A DNA stretch of 64,000 nt from Chryseobacterium taeanense (GTDB lineage Bacteria; Bacteroidota; Bacteroidia; Flavobacteriales; Weeksellaceae): assembly GCF_900099685.1 (NCBI RefSeq), contig NZ_FNDW01000012.1:62001-126000 (forward strand), written 5' to 3'. Positions 8,521-16,857 of the stretch are shown one piece after another. The first letter of the stretch is position 1. Each line of letters opens with the position of its first letter. A program made the position numbers and the translations under genes. The notes below the pieces were generated by a model. The model saw nothing but the letters and a program-made list of their open reading frames with translations, was not told where the DNA came from and searched no databases.

Positions 8521-9576
8521 TTAAAATCTCATCACATCCTTCACAACACCATTATTTTGTGTATGTTGCAATAATTCCGATTCTATAAAAGATTTGATTT
8601 TCTCTTCAGAGCCGGCATTTGGAAATAAAAGGTGAACGTTTGCACCGGCATCCAATGTAAAAAACAATGGGAATCCTGTTTCTTCTCTGAAATTCCAGAC
8701 TTTATTGATAACTTCCAACGTTCCTGTTTTCATTAAGATAAAAGCAGGATCGCTCATCATCATCATCGCATGAAGCGTTAATGCTTCATGTTCTACAAGT
8801 TTGATAAAACTTTTCATATCTCCGACTGCCAGAATCTCTTTCATCGGTTCAAAATTTTCTCTAGCCTCCTGAAATCTACGATCCGCATAAGGGTTGGTAT
8901 TCATAAGACCATGACCAACTGTGGAAGAAACAGATTTCTGACCTTCATGAATCAGCAAAACCCAGTCATTGAAATCTTTAAAGATGTCATGAATTTCATC
9001 ATTCGGATATTGAACGGCAAAAAGATCTGAACTTCCCTTTACCTGCGACTCACCCCAAACTACCAATCCGTTGTATAAACTTCTGCATGCACTCCCGCTT
9101 CCCAATCTTGCCAAAAAAGAGGCTTTTCTCAGAGATTCTTCCTCAGAAGTTTTTCCTGAAAAAGATTCATCCAAATTCATCAGACATTTAGCAATCGCGC
9201 CAAAGCCTGAAGCCGAACTTGCGATTCCTGAACTGTGCGGAAAGGTGTTTTCTGTCTTAATTATATATTTACCCTGTAAAATCCAGGGAAGATACTGTTC
9301 GATATTCCTGAAGTATTTCTCAATCTTTTCAGCAAATTTCACTTCTTCGTTTCCAGCTAAAAAAGTCTGAACTGAAAATGGTTCATTGGCTAAAAATTCC
9401 ATTACAGTATTTGTTTTACAATGATTTAACGTAAAACTGATACTCGGATTTGCCGGAATCTGATTCTCATATTTCCCCCAATATTTTATCAGGGCAATAT
9501 TCGACGGACAGCTTTCCGAAACCGTCTGATTATGTATTGTATATTTTTTTTTTCCTAAAAATTCCTGTGCTGTCAT
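8521..9576 (-). CDS. mvaD: Diphosphomevalonate decarboxylase
   Basis: This 351-residue GHMP kinase-fold enzyme converts mevalonate 5-diphosphate to isopentenyl diphosphate with ATP, the last step of the mevalonate route. Diagnostic stretches are SCPSNIALIKYWGKY near residue 23, SFTLNHCKT near 47, and the nucleotide loop HSSGIASSASGFGA near residues 114-127; the catalytic Asp is expected in TLDAGANVHLLFP near residue 310. Length is normal. The acyl-CoA synthetase gene lies 53 bases upstream on the same strand. It implies a mevalonate pathway in this bacterium. Confidence 0.95.
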   Translation of the reverse strand: MTAQEFLGKKKYTIHNQTVSESCPSNIALIKYWGKYENQIPANPSISFTLNHCKTNTVMEFLANEPFSVQTFLAGNEEVKFAEKIEKYFRNIEQYLPWILQGKYIIKTENTFPHSSGIASSASGFGAIAKCLMNLDESFSGKTSEEESLRKASFLARLGSGSACRSLYNGLVVWGESQVKGSSDLFAVQYPNDEIHDIFKDFNDWVLLIHEGQKSVSSTVGHGLMNTNPYADRRFQEARENFEPMKEILAVGDMKSFIKLVEHEALTLHAMMMMSDPAFILMKTGTLEVINKVWNFREETGFPLFFTLDAGANVHLLFPNAGSEEKIKSFIESELLQHTQNNGVVKDVMRF

Positions 9577-9629
9577 AATACTTACTTTCTTGTTACCTCA
9601 ACCAAATTATTTCAAAATCTCAACCTCAC

Positions 9630-11399
9630 TTAATACATCTCATCAATAAGATCTGCATACTTTTTAAGAACCACATTTCTTTTCACTTTGAGTGTAGGCG
9701 TAATTTCTCCCGTGCTTATTTCAAATTCAGCAGGCATTAAGGTAAATTTTTTAACTTTTTCAAATTCAGATAAATGCGCCTGCAAATCTTTAATCTTTTG
9801 TTTATAAAAATCATTTACTTTTTCGTTTTTTACAACTTCTTCCCAACTGGTAAACGGAATATTATTGTTTTTAAGATAATCCTGTAAAAACTCAAAATTC
9901 GGAACGATAAGCGCCGAAGCAAACTGCCGACCTTCCGCAATCATTACAATCTGCTGAATAAAATTATTATTGGTCAAAAGATTTTCGATCTGTTGCGGTG
10001 CAATATATTTTCCGTTCGATGTTTTCATGAGATCTTTCAGACGGTCTGTTATTATAAGATTCCCATTTTCATCGATCTTACCCGCATCACCCGTCTTAAA
10101 CCAACCGTCTTCTGTGAAAACTTTTTGGGTTTCTTCCGGATTATTATAATATCCTTTCATAATTCCGTTTCCTTTTGCCTGAATTTCATCCTCAGCCCCT
10201 ATTCTGATTTCTACTCCCGGAAGAGGTTTTCCGCTTGTACCATGTTCAAAATGAGTAAATGGAAAAAGAGTAAGTGTTGCGGTAGTTTCCGTTAATCCGT
10301 ATCCAACGGTGACGTGAATTCCCACAGATTCAAAAAAACGGGTAACTTCCGGAGATAAAGAGGCTCCGCCACAAGGCAGAAACCACAATCTTCCGCCCAT
10401 TCTATTTTTAATTTTACTGAAAACCAGAATTTCAGCAATGGTTTCTTTTATTTTTAAACCGAAAGGTAATGGTTTTTCATTTCTTCTCAATTCGACAGCT
10501 GCCCAGCCTGTTTCCACTGCCCAATCGAAGATTTTTTTCTTTAAAGATGAGCCTTCCTGCGCTTTTTCCAAAACACCTGCATAAATTTTCTGGAAAAACC
10601 TCGGAACCGCACACATCATAGTAGGTTTTACCTCTTCTAGCGTTTTGGCAATACTTTTAGGATCTTCAAGAAAATAAACTCTTGCACCTCCATACAGACA
10701 AAGCAGACTCCAGCTGCGTTCAAAAACATGGCTCAAAGGTAAAAATGCCAGAGAAAGTTCTTCCTCAAAATTTTTAAACTTAAAAAATTCAAAATGAGCA
10801 TCGAAAGCTTTGATGAAATTTCCCTGGGTAAGCATTACGCCTTTCGGAGTTCCGGTAGTTCCTGAAGTATAAATAAGCGTAGCAACATCGTCATATTCTT
10901 TTTTACAGAATTCTGATTCCGAAGAAGCCTTGGCGATAAAATCTTCAAGATAAAAACTGTTAAGCTCTTTTTTAATCCATACTGCTTTCTTAGAAACGAT
11001 AATGGTTTCCAGACTGCTGTCATTTCTTTGTAAAATCTCAGCGCAAGCATCGTATTGCGCCTGATCTCCGACAAGAATTATTTTGGCTCCAGAATCTTGT
11101 ATAATGTATTCTGCCTGTTCTGCATTGTTGGTTGAGTAAATAGGAACCGTAACTGCTCCCAGCGAAATGGCTGCCAGATCAAAGATCATCCATTCCGATG
11201 AATTTTCGGAGTAGATGGAGACTTTATCATTTTCCTTTATCCCCGCTTCTTTTAATGCATTTGCTGTCTTAAAAATGATTTCTCCGAATTTCTTCCAGCT
11301 CAGCTCTTTCCATCCTTCATTTTTCTTTTTAAATCCAATCGCAGATTTTAAAGGATGTTTATCTATATTTTTTTGAATAATTGCCTCCGCAAGATTCAT
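9630..11399 (-). CDS. Long-chain acyl-CoA synthetase (AMP-forming)
   Basis: The 589-residue enzyme has the AMP-binding signature YTSGTTGTPKGVM near residues 178-190, the A5-type motif GYGLTETTATL, the A7/A8 motifs (GWFKTGDAGKIDENGNL, TDRLKDLMKTSNGKYI) and the C-terminal catalytic Lys region. This is the long-chain (ACSL/FAA) branch that activates fatty acids to acyl-CoA. It overlaps the stop of the upstream epimerase gene by 4 bases (ATGA), so the two are translationally coupled. Confidence 0.93.
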   Translation of the reverse strand: MNLAEAIIQKNIDKHPLKSAIGFKKKNEGWKELSWKKFGEIIFKTANALKEAGIKENDKVSIYSENSSEWMIFDLAAISLGAVTVPIYSTNNAEQAEYIIQDSGAKIILVGDQAQYDACAEILQRNDSSLETIIVSKKAVWIKKELNSFYLEDFIAKASSESEFCKKEYDDVATLIYTSGTTGTPKGVMLTQGNFIKAFDAHFEFFKFKNFEEELSLAFLPLSHVFERSWSLLCLYGGARVYFLEDPKSIAKTLEEVKPTMMCAVPRFFQKIYAGVLEKAQEGSSLKKKIFDWAVETGWAAVELRRNEKPLPFGLKIKETIAEILVFSKIKNRMGGRLWFLPCGGASLSPEVTRFFESVGIHVTVGYGLTETTATLTLFPFTHFEHGTSGKPLPGVEIRIGAEDEIQAKGNGIMKGYYNNPEETQKVFTEDGWFKTGDAGKIDENGNLIITDRLKDLMKTSNGKYIAPQQIENLLTNNNFIQQIVMIAEGRQFASALIVPNFEFLQDYLKNNNIPFTSWEEVVKNEKVNDFYKQKIKDLQAHLSEFEKVKKFTLMPAEFEISTGEITPTLKVKRNVVLKKYADLIDEMY

Positions 11400-12409
11400 T
11401 TCTTCTTTTTTTTGTCGTTAATATAATTTTTAAGATGGAAGTTTACTGTTTCTTCCAATGGGATAAATGTATAATTAAGCCTTTCTTTTATTTTTTTATT
11501 GGATACGCTTTCCATTTTGGAAATGGCTTCAACGTTTGATTTTGTTACCATTCTCAGCGGAGGAATGAACCAGCCGAAAAGCCTATTGGCCCAAACACCT
11601 GTATTCAGCTGCGACCGGGATAGAACTTTTGCTTCTTTTAAACCTAATTCTTTTCTGATTTTTTGAGCCATTTCAGCATATCTTTTATTTTCAGAGACAA
11701 TGATAAAACGTTCTCCAAAAATATTATTTTCCATGAGCTCAATTGATATTTTCGCAACATCTCTTACGTCTGCATAGCTTGTTCCGCCGGAGAATGTGAA
11801 GCTGTTTTTTTCCATGGTCGGAAAAAAATCTCCGCTACTGTTTCCCCAGTTTCCGCTTCCGATAATCATTCCGGGATTTACGATTACTGTATTCATACCC
11901 TCTGCAGAAGCTCTCCAGACTTCCATTTCTGCAAGATGTTTTGAAATAGCGTAGGCGGAATGTTCTTCTTTAGGATTGAAATCAGACTTTTCATCAAGTT
12001 CACCGTTTTCATTGTGGAGATCAAGAACGGCAATGGAACTTACGTGCAAAAACTTTTTAACTTCAGATCCTTCACAGGCATACAATAGATTTTCAGTACC
12101 CTTTACATTGGTATGATATATTTCTTTTTCATCAGCAGGATTGAAACCTACTTTTGCAGCGCAGTGATACACTTCATCAACATCTTTCAAGGCTTCCTGA
12201 ATTGAATAAATATCATCGAAATCAACATTCATCCATTCAATCTGATTAAAAAACACATCTGCATTTTCCGTATAAAATGTATAGGAATGTTTTACATCGT
12301 CTAAATTACTCGCCGGTCTCTTTGCGGCACGAACGTTTTTTCCTTTTTTAAGGAGTTCCAAAACAATTACCCGACCTAGAATTCCGGTAGCACCTGTTAC
12401 AAAAACCAT
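11396..12409 (-). CDS. NAD(P)-dependent epimerase/dehydratase (extended SDR)
   Basis: The 337-residue Rossmann protein has the cofactor motif VTGATGILGR at residues 4-13 and the catalytic YAISKHLAE (YxxxK) near residue 152, with a Ser upstream in HVSSIAV. It resembles dihydroflavonol-4-reductase-like SDRs. Coupling to the acyl-CoA synthetase by a 4-base overlap suggests a shared role in lipid or acyl-group metabolism, which is an inference; the substrate is unknown. It ends in a Lys-rich tail. Confidence 0.88.
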   Translation of the reverse strand: MVFVTGATGILGRVIVLELLKKGKNVRAAKRPASNLDDVKHSYTFYTENADVFFNQIEWMNVDFDDIYSIQEALKDVDEVYHCAAKVGFNPADEKEIYHTNVKGTENLLYACEGSEVKKFLHVSSIAVLDLHNENGELDEKSDFNPKEEHSAYAISKHLAEMEVWRASAEGMNTVIVNPGMIIGSGNWGNSSGDFFPTMEKNSFTFSGGTSYADVRDVAKISIELMENNIFGERFIIVSENKRYAEMAQKIRKELGLKEAKVLSRSQLNTGVWANRLFGWFIPPLRMVTKSNVEAISKMESVSNKKIKERLNYTFIPLEETVNFHLKNYINDKKKKK

Positions 12410-12777
12410 TAGTTATCTTTACTTGTTTGACTCATTTACGCTGAAATTATCCGTATCTGCAAATTTGCGATTTTTAAAGCATATTTCAATTTTAATTCAT
12501 GACAAATTATTTTTAGTTATATGAACCATATTCTTGTGTGATTTTATTAACGCAAAGACATAAGTTTTCTTTTAATTATGATGTTTTTTTTCGGGCGCAA
12601 GGACATTTCATTCACCAAATGAAAGGTGTTTTTTTGATAAAAAAGAATCTTTAAGTAAGGAGTATTTCATTTAAATCAAGTAAATTTCCTTAAACGTGAA
12701 AGTTTTTTCACCGGAAAGCTGTAAAAAAAACGGGACAAAGCCCGTTCTTAATCAGTTTCGTTAATTTAATGATTCTT
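12410..12777. other. Intergenic region without a supported gene
   Basis: This 368-base AT-rich stretch holds no convincing reading frame. Two things are visible: a TTTCAT/ATGAAA inverted repeat followed by a T-run near 12605-12638, and the terminator of the graspetide enzyme genes at its right end. The upstream control region of the epimerase gene must lie here, but I found no clear promoter boxes. Confidence 0.6.
12723..12746 (-). terminator. Intrinsic terminator of graspetide operon
   Basis: Read on the minus strand, AACGGG, a 6-nt loop, CCCGTT and then a run of T form a standard rho-independent terminator about 30 bases after the stop of the second ATP-grasp gene. It closes the graspetide transcript. 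Confidence 0.8.
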
Positions 12778-13791
12778 TTAAGCATTTTGTACCAACACTT
12801 CATTGCTTCTTCTCGGCGCTTTATCACATAGCACATCTGCAATACTTTTTGAGATCATGTTTCCTTCGGTAAGATTATCGAGCCAGAAAAACTCTCCGGC
12901 AGCATTAATTTCGATGAAATAATATTCATCTTCAGGAGAAACGATGATATCGATCGCTCCGTAATCTACATGGTAAACATCCAAAAGTTCCAGCAGCTTT
13001 GCTTCGACATCGGAAGGTAATTCTGTAGGCACCCATTTGTCAATAAGGTTTACGCCGTCTTTTCTCCAGTCTATTTTGGCGGCATCAGACTGCTGGGAAT
13101 CAATTTCAAAAGCAAAAATATCTCTTCCTACAACCGTTACGCGAAGTTCTTTTTTCTTTTCAATTTTTTTCTGAAACTGCATCGGGCAATATAAAAGCGT
13201 GTCGAGCTCTTCCAGTTTATCTTCATTCACAACATTGGTGAATACCACATTTTCTACACCATCTTCATAAATAGCAAAACCGGTCTGCATTTTTGCCACC
13301 ACGTTCTGATGTTTTACAATAAATTGTTTTGCTTCTTCGGGATTGTTGGTAACACAGGTTTCAGGAATTTTAAGTCCTATTTTATCTGCAATTTTCAGCT
13401 GTTCTTCTTTGCTATCCAATCTTCTGTAAACACTCGGTTTTCCCAGAGAATAAACATCAATCGATTCCAGAAAACCAAAAAGTGTATTTCGGATTTCTCC
13501 CATCGCCGCGCCGTAGAATTTCTCATCCATTTCCTCTCTCAAGCCACTACCTATATTGTAAGCTCTTCTGTACCAAACGGCTGCAATATCATCCAGACGA
13601 TGTTTTTTATCAGGCGTTTCTAGAGTTGTTGTCCATTTCCCATCCTGAAAAGTGGTGGATAATTTATTTTTTAAAGGATATTCATCAACATTAAAGCGAA
13701 TCACTTCGCATCCGTTTTGATCGATGTATTCAGTTACTTTTTCGATTGAAAAATTATCTCCGGTATGGGTAATTATTAAAATTTTATTCAT
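12778..13791 (-). CDS. Graspetide ATP-grasp ligase, MdnC/MvdD/CdnC-like (ester-forming)
   Basis: The 337-residue protein opens MNKILIITHTGDNFSIEKV and ends its catalytic half with FIEINAAGEFFWLD, both close to microviridin-type ATP-grasp ligases; this EINxxGEFFWL ending is the MdnC/MvdD form. These enzymes phosphorylate Asp/Glu side chains of a precursor and join them to Thr/Ser hydroxyls as omega-esters. Acidic Mg/ATP residues lie in the last third (Asp in GAIDIIV, Glu and Asn in EIN). It overlaps the other ligase by 8 bases and shares a locus with four precursors. In the chryseoviridin system the equivalent ligase (CdnC) makes single and bicyclic ester rings; the same job here is inferred. 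Confidence 0.92.
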   Translation of the reverse strand: MNKILIITHTGDNFSIEKVTEYIDQNGCEVIRFNVDEYPLKNKLSTTFQDGKWTTTLETPDKKHRLDDIAAVWYRRAYNIGSGLREEMDEKFYGAAMGEIRNTLFGFLESIDVYSLGKPSVYRRLDSKEEQLKIADKIGLKIPETCVTNNPEEAKQFIVKHQNVVAKMQTGFAIYEDGVENVVFTNVVNEDKLEELDTLLYCPMQFQKKIEKKKELRVTVVGRDIFAFEIDSQQSDAAKIDWRKDGVNLIDKWVPTELPSDVEAKLLELLDVYHVDYGAIDIIVSPEDEYYFIEINAAGEFFWLDNLTEGNMISKSIADVLCDKAPRRSNEVLVQNA

Positions 13792-14740
13792 GGGTTTTCA
13801 TTCTTTTTATAAGGTTATCGGCAATTCTCTGTGCAATAGGAAAGTTCAGATCTTTCTGAAGCATTCCCCATTCTCCCTGCGGATTGACTTCAAGAAAGTA
13901 ATAATTTCCGTCTTTTCCTTTAATTATATCTATGGCTCCGATGAAGAGCTTCATTTCTTTCATCATTGCAGTCAGGCTGTCTTTAATATTTTCGGGAAGA
14001 TGATATTCTGACCAGAAATAATTTCCCTGAGCAATCCTCCAATCTGTGTTTTCACTGTTATTGATTTTTCCTGTGAAAAATTCTCCATCGAGATAAACAA
14101 TTCTCAACTCATATTCTTTTTCAATATAAGGCTGAAAAATCATCGGACAGTATTCGATATCGGAAATATTTTCCAGAGAATCTTCGTCTATCATATTTGT
14201 CGAAAGCAAATCTTCTCCGCCCATTGATTTTGAGAGTACGCCGTGAAGCTTAGCCACCATTTTTCCGTTGCAGTAGGTATGAAAAAATGCGGTAATTTTA
14301 TCGGGATCATTAGAAAAAATAGTTTTGGGAATTGTTAATCCGTGTTTTTGAGCGATGTTAAGCTGAAGCATTTTATTGCCATCTATTTTGTTTTCATGCT
14401 CGAAAGGATTGATCCACGGAACATTTTCCAGCGCTGTAAAGAAGTTATTTCGCAATGTGGAATATTCTTTAAAAAATATTCTTCTGTATGTTTCATCCAA
14501 TTCCTCAGGAATATCGATTTGCCAAGATTTTCTGTGCCAAACGGCTTTAATGTCTTCAGCCTTCAATGTGTTTCCGAATTCGTCTGTGAGCTCGAAACCA
14601 TTTTCACTGATACTGATTTTCTGATTGTTGTTTATCTTATCGGAATTGAGTCTGAAATAAGGAATATTCTTCGATTCAAGATATTCGAAAAAGATATCAA
14701 TATTATAAAAATCCCGGGAATGTGTAATGCAAAGAATCAT
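13784..14740 (-). CDS. Graspetide ATP-grasp ligase, MdnB/MvdC/CdnB-like
   Basis: This 318-residue paralogue begins MILCITHSRDFYNIDIF and ends with FLEVNPQGEWGML, the ending seen in MdnB/MvdC enzymes. In microviridins these form the Lys-to-Glu/Asp omega-amide after the esters are made. The conserved Lys in the precursors' terminal [TS]xKYPSD core is the expected amine. The reading frame starts 18 bases after a strong hairpin terminator, so its expression should depend on readthrough from the precursor genes. Assigning amide rather than ester chemistry is by family resemblance and gene order (A-B-C), not proof. Confidence 0.9.
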   Translation of the reverse strand: MILCITHSRDFYNIDIFFEYLESKNIPYFRLNSDKINNNQKISISENGFELTDEFGNTLKAEDIKAVWHRKSWQIDIPEELDETYRRIFFKEYSTLRNNFFTALENVPWINPFEHENKIDGNKMLQLNIAQKHGLTIPKTIFSNDPDKITAFFHTYCNGKMVAKLHGVLSKSMGGEDLLSTNMIDEDSLENISDIEYCPMIFQPYIEKEYELRIVYLDGEFFTGKINNSENTDWRIAQGNYFWSEYHLPENIKDSLTAMMKEMKLFIGAIDIIKGKDGNYYFLEVNPQGEWGMLQKDLNFPIAQRIADNLIKRMKTHE

Positions 14741-14757
14741 TTGCCAATTTTTTTATT

Positions 14758-14789
14758 AAAAAAGGAAACTTACAGTCTAAGTTTCCTTT
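14758..14789 (-). terminator. Attenuating terminator between precursor and enzyme genes
   Basis: On the minus strand AAAGGAAACTTA, a 5-nt loop, TAAGTTTCCTTT and a run of six T form a 12-bp intrinsic terminator. It lies after the last precursor gene and 18 bases before the first ATP-grasp gene. It should let precursors be made in excess over the modifying enzymes. Confidence 0.82.
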
Positions 14790-14827
14790 AAATATAATTT
14801 GTTAATGTGTTCTATATCAACAATTCA

Positions 14828-15052
14828 TTATACAGTTGGAGCATCATCGTCACCGTCTGAAGGATACTTCATCGTATGAACAAGGTCAAACGTCGGTTTT
14901 GTTACAGCATCAGCCGTTTTTGATGATGTGATAGGACCATCCTGCGTCGCAATGGTAACATCAGTTCCTCCTTTGATTTTTTCAGGATCCTGAAGTTGTT
15001 TTTCAAGAAATGAAGCGAAGAAAGGTTGTTTTTTTGAATTTTTGTTTTTCAT
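14828..15052 (-). CDS. Graspetide precursor 4 (multicore)
   Basis: The 74-residue precursor has the leader helix QPFFASFLEKQ (residues 9-19), the ligase-recognition motif of microviridin-type leaders, and a double glycine at 28-29. Its core region holds Thr-x4-Asp hexads T33-D38 and T51-D56. The middle unit T42-D48 is one residue longer (or S43-D48). A terminal TMKYPSDGDDD follows (T60 to D70). Each Thr/Asp pair is a candidate ester ring and the KYPSD end a candidate multicyclic microviridin core. Leader DNA is nearly identical to precursor 2, marking a recent duplication. Confidence 0.9.
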   Translation of the reverse strand: MKNKNSKKQPFFASFLEKQLQDPEKIKGGTDVTIATQDGPITSSKTADAVTKPTFDLVHTMKYPSDGDDDAPTV

Positions 15053-15080
15053 AATCGTTTAATTTATAATTGGATTTTAA

Positions 15081-15353
15081 TTACGGATGAGTAGGGTCAA
15101 GTCCTGGAGGAAAACCAGGATCAATTATTACCGGCTCATCGTTATCTGAAGGATATTTCAGTGTAACAACATTGTCTCTTGATGGTAATGTAGCATTGTC
15201 AAAAGTTGGTGAAGTTACCGTGTCATTGTTTGGCAATGTAAGCAAGTCATTGCGCGGTGTTGTAGAGTCTCCTCCATGAATTTCTTCGGGGTTTTTAATT
15301 TGCTTCTCTAAAAATGAAGCAAAAAACGGCTTTTTTTTGTCGTTTTTTTTCAT
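15081..15353 (-). CDS. Graspetide precursor 3 (multicore, proline-rich tail)
   Basis: This 90-residue precursor has leader motif KPFFASFLEKQ (8-18), double glycine at 27-28, and four regular hexads T31-D36, T39-D44, T47-D52 and T55-D60 with an 8-residue period. Then comes TLKYPSDNDE (64-73). Unlike its three siblings it continues with a hydrophobic, Pro-rich tail (VIIDPGFPPGLDPTHP). The tail may be an extra follower segment or part of the product. It is the most diverged of the four. Confidence 0.9.
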   Translation of the reverse strand: MKKNDKKKPFFASFLEKQIKNPEEIHGGDSTTPRNDLLTLPNNDTVTSPTFDNATLPSRDNVVTLKYPSDNDEPVIIDPGFPPGLDPTHP

Positions 15354-15380
15354 AATATATAATTTGAGTTAATAGTTGAT

Positions 15381-15602
15381 TTAGATTGCTGTTGCGTCTT
15401 CGTCGCCGTCTGAAGGATACTTCATGGTCTGAACCAGGTCATAGGTAGGTTTTGTTACAGTATCCTTTGTTTTTAATGTAATCACATCATCACGTGTAGG
15501 AATTGTAACATCATTACCACCTTTAATTTTTTCAGGATCCTGAAGTTGTTTTTCAAGAAATGAAGCAAAGAAAGGTTGTTTTTTTGAATTTTTGTTTTTC
15601 AT
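15381..15602 (-). CDS. Graspetide precursor 2 (multicore)
   Basis: The 73-residue precursor has leader motif QPFFASFLEKQ (9-19), double glycine at 28-29, hexads T33-D38, T42-D47 and T50-D55, and a terminal TMKYPSDGDED (59-69). Spacing between ring units is 8 or 9 residues. It shares its leader with precursor 4 almost base for base, while the cores differ, so the core is the part that has diversified. Confidence 0.9.
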   Translation of the reverse strand: MKNKNSKKQPFFASFLEKQLQDPEKIKGGNDVTIPTRDDVITLKTKDTVTKPTYDLVQTMKYPSDGDEDATAI

Positions 15603-15638
15603 AATGTATAATTTGAGTTGATTTTTATCGTGTATTAT

Positions 15639-15878
15639 TTAAAGTAGTGTTCCATCTTCATCACTGTCTGAAGGATATTTCATGGAAACAACATCACTTC
15701 CCGGTTTTGTAATAGTATCTAATTGAACAGAAGTCACACTGTCTTTAAGAGCACCTGTTGAGTTATCTGCCAATACAGAAGTGGCAGTTCCGGAACCTCC
15801 TTTAATTGTTTCAGGATCCTGAATTTGCTTCTCTAAGAAAGAAGCAAAGAATGGCTTTTTCGATTTTTTACCTTCCAT
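15639..15878 (-). CDS. Graspetide precursor 1 (multicore, promoter-proximal)
   Basis: The first gene of the operon encodes 79 residues: leader motif KPFFASFLEKQ (8-18), double glycine at 27-28, and four hexads T33-D38, T41-D46, T49-D54 and T57-D62 at an exact 8-residue period. The end is SMKYPSDSDED (65-75). Here the terminal unit starts with Ser65 instead of Thr, which still carries a hydroxyl for ester formation. The exact periodicity is seen directly; ring pattern is inferred from the family. Confidence 0.9.
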   Translation of the reverse strand: MEGKKSKKPFFASFLEKQIQDPETIKGGSGTATSVLADNSTGALKDSVTSVQLDTITKPGSDVVSMKYPSDSDEDGTLL

Positions 15879-15941
15879 AGTATTAATATTTAATGATTTA
15901 GAATGCTCTAAAGTATTAAAAAAATTTCACCCAAAGAAGAT

Positions 15942-15970
15942 AAAATATATTTTTAAGAAAATTTTAACAA
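15942..15970 (-). promoter_or_regulatory. Candidate promoter of the graspetide operon
   Basis: On the minus strand TTG (15970-15968), an 18-base spacer and TATATTTT (15949-15942) resemble the TTG / TAnnTTTG promoter with one mismatch at the last base of the -7 box. A transcript would start about 60 bases before precursor 1. Confidence 0.4.
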
Positions 15971-15994
15971 ATTATAATCAATAAGATAATTATA

Positions 15995-16774
15995 TTAATT
16001 AATATTCAAAAATTGCTTAACAACGTTAGCAAAATCAATGGGATTCTCAGCCTGCACCCAATGTCCCGCATTTTTTACAGTTACAAAATTTGCCTTTGGA
16101 AATTGCTGTCTGATCGCAAAATGATCCTGAGGAAGAATATAATTAGACTTCTCACCGGCAATAAATAAAGTATCACCTTCAAAAACTCCGAATTTAATGG
16201 CATTGGAGACAAATTCATTGTATTTTTCAGACAATGTTTTCAGATTAAATCTCCAGTTCAGCTTTTTAGCGTCATCCCAATATAGATTTTTGGTAAGAAA
16301 CTGAATGGTTGATCTTTCAGGAATATATTGACTAAGCACCTCTTCCACGTCATTTCTTGAGGCAACAGTATTAAAATCAACCGATTCCAACGCTTTGATA
16401 ATTCCTTGATGATGTGGCGGATATGCTTTAGGAGAAATATCAACGACAATAAGACTTTCAACTTTCTCCGTATACTTTATCGCAAACTGCATTACGGCTT
16501 TACCTCCAAGTGAATGCCCCAGAATATGAGCTTTTGAAATTCCGTAGTGATCCATATAGCGAAGAATATCATCTGCAAGGTCATCGTGAGACATATCTTC
16601 TGAGTGAAAACTTCTACCGTGATTACGCAGATCTATAAGATGCACCGGAAGAAATTCTCCCATATCTTTACCGAAGGTTCCCCAGTTATCAAGCATTCCG
16701 AATAATCCGTGGAATACTAAAAGTGGTGTAGACGAAAGATTTTCGCCAAATATTTTTGAATTTAAAATTTCCAT
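15995..16774 (-). CDS. Alpha/beta-hydrolase (YbfF-like esterase)
   Basis: The 259-residue protein has the alpha/beta-hydrolase layout: the oxyanion HG motif in VFHGLFGMLDNWG near residue 22, DLRNHGRS near 48, the nucleophile elbow GHSLGG near residue 87, and the catalytic His in NAGHWVQAENP near 240. It resembles the YbfF acyl-thioester/ester hydrolase branch. The substrate is unknown. It lies 83 bases downstream of pdxJ on the same strand. It is close to the graspetide promoter but separated from that operon, and no link is evident. Confidence 0.88.
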   Translation of the reverse strand: MEILNSKIFGENLSSTPLLVFHGLFGMLDNWGTFGKDMGEFLPVHLIDLRNHGRSFHSEDMSHDDLADDILRYMDHYGISKAHILGHSLGGKAVMQFAIKYTEKVESLIVVDISPKAYPPHHQGIIKALESVDFNTVASRNDVEEVLSQYIPERSTIQFLTKNLYWDDAKKLNWRFNLKTLSEKYNEFVSNAIKFGVFEGDTLFIAGEKSNYILPQDHFAIRQQFPKANFVTVKNAGHWVQAENPIDFANVVKQFLNIN

Positions 16775-16857
16775 ACGTTTTTGATTTTTGAATTGAACAT
16801 GGAAGTTTACATTATCTTATCTAAACTTTCAGCTTTTGATTTGGCTTAAAGCCGTCA

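Noticed and set aside
14828..15878. Regularly spaced repeats resembling a CRISPR-like or tandem repeat array
   Set aside because: The repeats are leader-coding parts of four in-frame precursor genes, 240-270 bases apart and of unequal identity. There are no short spacers.
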